From contig SOIK01000190.1 of NCBI GenBank assembly GCA_004377245.1, forward strand, positions 1 through 18,504: a stretch of DNA of 18,504 nucleotides. The letters are read 5' to 3'. Origin of the DNA: Sulfurovum sp. GTDB lineage: Bacteria > Campylobacterota > Campylobacteria > Campylobacterales > Sulfurovaceae. Position numbers and translations under genes: made by a program. Positions 15,752-18,504 of this stretch are shown piece by piece (within the stretch, counting starts at the first letter, position 1; every line of letters starts with the position of its first letter). The notes below the pieces were generated by a model. That model searched no databases and was not told where the DNA came from. It saw only the letters and a list, made by a program, of their open reading frames with translations.

Positions 15752-15756
15752 GGATT

Positions 15757-16884
15757 ATGCCTAAACCCTACGACACTATCATCATCGGAGCAGGTATAGC
15801 AGGATGTTGTACGGCTTATACTCTGCAACAAAAAGGACAAAAAGTTCTTCTGCTAGATAGAAGTGGTGTGGCTGCTTCTGGTGGGTCTGGGGCAGCCGGG
15901 GCTTTTGTTTCTCCTAAGATAGGGAAGGGCTCACCTCTTCAGACACTTACCAATGAAGCTTTTCATTTTGCTAAAGATTTTTACCTCAAAAACTTTCCAA
16001 AATATTTTCATCAGACAGGTGTCATTCGCATACCTAAAGATGTGGAAGATGCCGGGAAGTTTTCTACTTATGAAGCATTTAATGACTCCAAATATAGATG
16101 GGTAAACCAAGAAGAGCTTAAAACTTTTGGTATTAAAAATAGTGAAGACAGCTTTATGTTTGAAGAAGCAGGGGTATGTGATGCACCTGAGATGTGTGCA
16201 GCTATTTTAGAGCAAGTACCTCATGCACAATGTGATGTTAAATCACTCTCTTTTGAAGATGGGTTATGGAGAGTAGGTGAGTACAGTAGTAAAAACATTG
16301 TACTTGCAACAGGGTATCAAAATGACCTTTTCGATATGCGATACATGGGTGTCAAAGGTACTTGGGGATCTCGTGGAGATTATGAGAGTGCATTGGAGTT
16401 AGATGTAAGTATGCATAAAAGTATCTCAGTTTCAGCCAATGTCAATGGCATCATCAAAATAGGTGCAACTCACGTGAAGTCCAAAGAGCCTTGCATGGTT
16501 TGTGATGGTGAGCCACTTAAGGGATTGTTCGAGACAGCTTCACAGATGGTAGATACGAGTGATTTTGTGCTTAAAGAGACTTTTTGTGGGATGCGTTCAG
16601 GCTCTAAGGACTACTTTCCACTTGTAGGTTTGGTGATAGATGTGCCTTTTATGCTTGAAAATTATCCTACTATCACAAGAGGTGCAAAGCCTCCACTTAA
16701 ACATATAGATAATCTTTTTGTTTGTAATGGTTTAGGTGGACGTGGCTTTGTTTTTGCTCCGTTGATGGCTAAGATATTGGCTGAACATATAGTGGAGGGG
16801 AAAGAGGTGGATGCTAGAGTGAATCCTGATAGACTTTTTTTAAAATGGTGTCGAAAAAGTCCTGAACTAAACAATTTGCGATAG
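15757..16884 (+). CDS. mnmC: Stand-alone MnmC-type FAD-dependent tRNA-modifying oxidoreductase
   Basis: A DAO-fold flavoprotein of 375 residues. The FAD-binding GAGIAG is at residues 11-16, followed by LLLDRSGVAASGGSGAAGAF. NGIIKIGATH, GMRSGSKDYFPLVG (about 278-291) and NGLGGRGFVFAPLMAKILAE (about 324-343) match the C-terminal oxidase domain of E. coli MnmC, which removes the carboxymethyl group from cmnm5(s2)U34 of tRNA. The methyltransferase domain fused to it in E. coli is absent and not encoded nearby. The ATG lies 5 bases after glyS, so the two are probably co-transcribed. A different DAO-family oxidase, such as a glycine oxidase, is the main alternative, but the GLGGRG and KDYFPLVG segments favour MnmC. 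Confidence 0.78.
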   Translation: MPKPYDTIIIGAGIAGCCTAYTLQQKGQKVLLLDRSGVAASGGSGAAGAFVSPKIGKGSPLQTLTNEAFHFAKDFYLKNFPKYFHQTGVIRIPKDVEDAGKFSTYEAFNDSKYRWVNQEELKTFGIKNSEDSFMFEEAGVCDAPEMCAAILEQVPHAQCDVKSLSFEDGLWRVGEYSSKNIVLATGYQNDLFDMRYMGVKGTWGSRGDYESALELDVSMHKSISVSANVNGIIKIGATHVKSKEPCMVCDGEPLKGLFETASQMVDTSDFVLKETFCGMRSGSKDYFPLVGLVIDVPFMLENYPTITRGAKPPLKHIDNLFVCNGLGGRGFVFAPLMAKILAEHIVEGKEVDARVNPDRLFLKWCRKSPELNNLR

Positions 16885-17073
16885 TTTTTCTTCATTCCTT
16901 TTCTTCTTTGTTTTGCAACAAAGCAGAAAACGAACCCAAAAGAAGAAAGTGCAAGGGACTGTCGTGAGTAATGGATTTATCTTTTGTATTGGTTTTTATA
17001 GGGTAAGTTTTTTCCTCTAAGTTTCTAAAATATTTGATAAATGTATAGAAATATGTCAAAAATTGCTCACTGC
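16885..17073. other. Gap between convergent mnmC and bpt
   Basis: No gene. CTTTGTT (16906-16912) and AACAAAG (16917-16923) can form an AU-rich hairpin with loop TTGC, which might act weakly as a bidirectional terminator; there is no clear U-tract. The rest is AT-rich with nothing recognisable. Confidence 0.35.
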
Positions 17074-17089
17074 TCACTGCTCACTGCTC
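17064..17089. repeat. Heptanucleotide tandem repeat (TGCTCAC, 3.7 copies) spanning the bpt stop codon
   Basis: Three perfect TGCTCAC units plus TGCTC are read directly. On the coding strand each complete unit contains TGA (AGTGAGC). Because the unit length is 7, three successive units offer a stop in all three frames. The bpt stop (17076-17074) falls inside the array. Confidence 0.8.
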
Positions 17090-17826
17090 TCCCACTCAGG
17101 TTCTTGCGATACATGAGGGAAACCATCTAACAATTCTTGGGGTTGAAACTTTGGTTTGTAGGCAAAAGCTTTACATCCATCAACCCAGTACCCCAGATAA
17201 ATCCAAGGTAATTCAAGGATCTTGGCTAACTGAATCTGATAAAGTAGCGAGTATGTTCCTAAAGAGAGATTGGCATAGTCAGGATCGTAGTAGAAGTAGA
17301 TGGAACTGATGCCATCATTTAACACATCTATGAGGTCAACACCTACAAGTTTACCATCTATGATATAGAGTACCTCTTTACCAAAATCTTGTGCACCATC
17401 TACAAAATTTTCATGGTACTCTCTTTGTGTGATGTTACGATGTTGCCAGTTGTCTTTTTGGTGTTTAAAGGCATGGTATTTGTTGTAAAGTTCTATATGT
17501 GCTGTCGTAAGTGTTGGTTTTTGAACGATGATCTCTGTAGCTTTGTTACGTTTGATGGACTTCTTTTGTGATTTGGTGTATTGATAGTCATTGACATCTA
17601 TACGCATGCTCTTGCACTCATTGCAGCCATTGCAGATAGGGTGAAAAAAGTATTTACCAAAACGTCTCCAACCTCTTGCTATCACAGCGGTAGCAAAAGT
17701 TTTACTAGCTTTATCTACATACTTGTAGTTCATACGTACCCTATTGCCTGGGATGTATGCACAGTCGTAGTCTAGCATCGAAAAATCTGTTGATGGTGGA
17801 TTAAGTAAATCTAGTTCTTCGTTCAT
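17074..17826 (-). CDS. bpt: Aspartate/glutamate leucyltransferase (Bpt, ATE family)
   Basis: Transfers leucine from Leu-tRNA to proteins with N-terminal Asp or Glu, marking them for ClpS/ClpAP-type degradation through the N-degron pathway. The 250-residue length is normal. The conserved N-terminal cysteine region is present (DCAYIPGNRVRMNYKY, Cys22, and Cys65, Cys68 and Cys71 in CNGCNEC). It is followed by YHAFKHQKDNW, GVDLIDVLNDGISSIYFYYD and IYLGYWVDGCKAFAYKPKF, typical of the family. The ATG at 17826 has no ribosome-binding site and lies at the expected transcription start of its promoter, so the message may be leaderless. The last five residues (ESSEQ) are encoded at the edge of a heptamer tandem repeat. 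Confidence 0.93.
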   Translation of the reverse strand: MNEELDLLNPPSTDFSMLDYDCAYIPGNRVRMNYKYVDKASKTFATAVIARGWRRFGKYFFHPICNGCNECKSMRIDVNDYQYTKSQKKSIKRNKATEIIVQKPTLTTAHIELYNKYHAFKHQKDNWQHRNITQREYHENFVDGAQDFGKEVLYIIDGKLVGVDLIDVLNDGISSIYFYYDPDYANLSLGTYSLLYQIQLAKILELPWIYLGYWVDGCKAFAYKPKFQPQELLDGFPHVSQEPEWESSEQ

Positions 17827-17828
17827 AA

Positions 17829-17857
17829 TTGCGATTATACTGAAATTATTGTAAAAT
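17829..17857 (+). promoter_or_regulatory. Putative promoter of the TrmN-like gene, overlapping the bpt promoter
   Basis: TTGCGA (17829-17834) and TAAAAT (17852-17857) are separated by 17 bases. Initiation near 17864 would leave a leader of about 13 bases containing AAAAGG. The -35 overlaps the bpt -10 on the other strand, so the two promoters would compete. Confidence 0.45.
17834..17839 (-). promoter_or_regulatory. Putative bpt -10 box giving a near-leaderless mRNA
   Basis: TATAAT on the minus strand ends 7 bases before the bpt ATG. Initiation 6-7 bases downstream would fall at or next to the A of the start codon. No Shine-Dalgarno sequence is present, which agrees with leaderless translation. 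Confidence 0.5.
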
Positions 17858-17876
17858 TCATAAAAAAAGGCATTAT

Positions 17877-18504
17877 TTGTTTCTCTATCAGCCTACGAGT
17901 GGTTATTGCTATAACAGTGACTCTATTTTTTTGTATGATTTTATCTCTTCTTTTGCGCCTAAAGGTAAATTGCTTGACGTAGGGTGTGGTGTAGGTATTA
18001 TCTCACTATTGTTAAGTCGTGATTTTAATATTGAGACGAGTATCGTAGACAAACAAGAGAAGATGCTCTCTTATGCTAAACATAACTATGCACTCAATGG
18101 GCTGGAAGTAAAAAGTTATTTAGGGGATTTTGCAGAGTTGGCAACGGATGATAGATTTGATTTTATCGTTTCTAATCCTCCTTTTTATGACAGTCGGGTA
18201 ACACAAAGTGAAGATACACATCTAAATATCGCACGGTATGCACACCATCTGCCTATAGAAGATTTTATAGCAAAAGTGAAGAAGTTACTTAAACCTAGAG
18301 GCTGGTTTATCTTTTGTTATGATGCAAAGCAGATAGACTTGCTATTGCATCATTTAACTATAAATGGTATAAATCCTGAAAAGGTGCAGTTTGTGCACTC
18401 TAAGTTAGACAGAGAGTCTAAACTAGTGATGATAGCAGCACGAATGAACTCAAAGTCTATGACTCAGATACTGCCACCATTTGTAGTATTTGATGATAAA
18501 AGTG
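17877..18504 (+). CDS. tRNA1(Val) (adenine-37-N6)-methyltransferase-like protein, 3' truncated
   Basis: A SAM-dependent methyltransferase of the TrmN6/YfiC type (MTS domain). About 209 residues are present and the gene runs off the window. The start is TTG: AAAAGG lies 6 bases upstream, an in-frame stop is at 17841-17843, and no ATG or GTG exists before the conserved part. SGYCYNSDSIFLYDF matches the N-terminal SAM-pocket segment of the family. LLDVGCGVGIISLLLS (residues 32-47) is motif I, and SNPPFYDS near residue 100 is the NPPY-type motif IV used by N6-adenine methyltransferases. The exact target base is not certain from sequence. Confidence 0.82.
   Translation, partial: MFLYQPTSGYCYNSDSIFLYDFISSFAPKGKLLDVGCGVGIISLLLSRDFNIETSIVDKQEKMLSYAKHNYALNGLEVKSYLGDFAELATDDRFDFIVSNPPFYDSRVTQSEDTHLNIARYAHHLPIEDFIAKVKKLLKPRGWFIFCYDAKQIDLLLHHLTINGINPEKVQFVHSKLDRESKLVMIAARMNSKSMTQILPPFVVFDDKS

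Noticed and set aside
16892..17077. A 61-codon minus-strand frame overlapping the bpt stop
   Set aside because: It starts at a GTG inside the heptamer array, has no ribosome-binding site and reads low-complexity sequence from a convergent gap.

Overview
The window looks like a chromosomal stretch from a free-living member of the Campylobacterota (Epsilonproteobacteria), probably close to Sulfurovum or Sulfurimonas. This is inferred from protein character, gene order and the AT-rich composition. The left end carries spoT - tyrS - NAD(P)H-dependent flavin oxidoreductase - N-acetylmuramoyl-L-alanine amidase, an order I remember from Helicobacter pylori (HP0775 to HP0772). The separate glyS beta subunit, the Bpt-type leucyltransferase and an inorganic pyrophosphatase resembling the Campylobacter enzyme fit the same phylum. 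No tRNA, rRNA, CRISPR array, prophage or transposase gene was found.

Layout. 1-4736 (+): the 3' end of spoT, then tyrS, a nitronate-monooxygenase-like flavoprotein and two tandem amidases, the second a lipoprotein copy lacking the N-terminal domain. 4862-9759 (-): ppa, an MFS exporter, a CinA/MoaB-domain protein and the primary sigma factor rpoD, with the remnant of a YtfJ-like gene on the + strand between ppa and the MFS gene. 10028-16884 (+): leuD-leuB, then purU, trmL with a small membrane protein, and glyS with a stand-alone mnmC oxidoreductase. 17074-17826 (-): bpt. From 17877 (+): a truncated tRNA1(Val)-type methyltransferase that starts at TTG.

Most of the genes are housekeeping genes for translation: two aminoacyl-tRNA synthetase genes and three tRNA-modification genes, two of which (trmL, mnmC) act on the wobble position. 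The rest cover leucine and purine/folate metabolism, the stringent response, cell-wall hydrolysis and transcription.

The unusual content lies between the genes. At least three families of short hairpin-forming repeats fill the gaps: (a) two inverted two-hairpin elements flanking the CinA-like gene, which share a core with two more degenerate copies; (b) two copies of an element ending in an ACTAGT-centred palindrome; (c) one 170-bp MITE-like element with 31-bp inverted ends. Two of the families show paired substitutions that keep a stem intact. The repeats lie directly upstream of several start codons and create false N-terminal extensions. Other points of interest are an Asp-to-Asn change in the pyrophosphatase active-site signature, a GC-rich flavoprotein gene between AT-rich neighbours, a near-leaderless bpt promoter and a perfect 13-bp hairpin in the glyS leader. 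I do not see a defence, secretion or biosynthetic system here; the repeat families are the best candidates for something undescribed.
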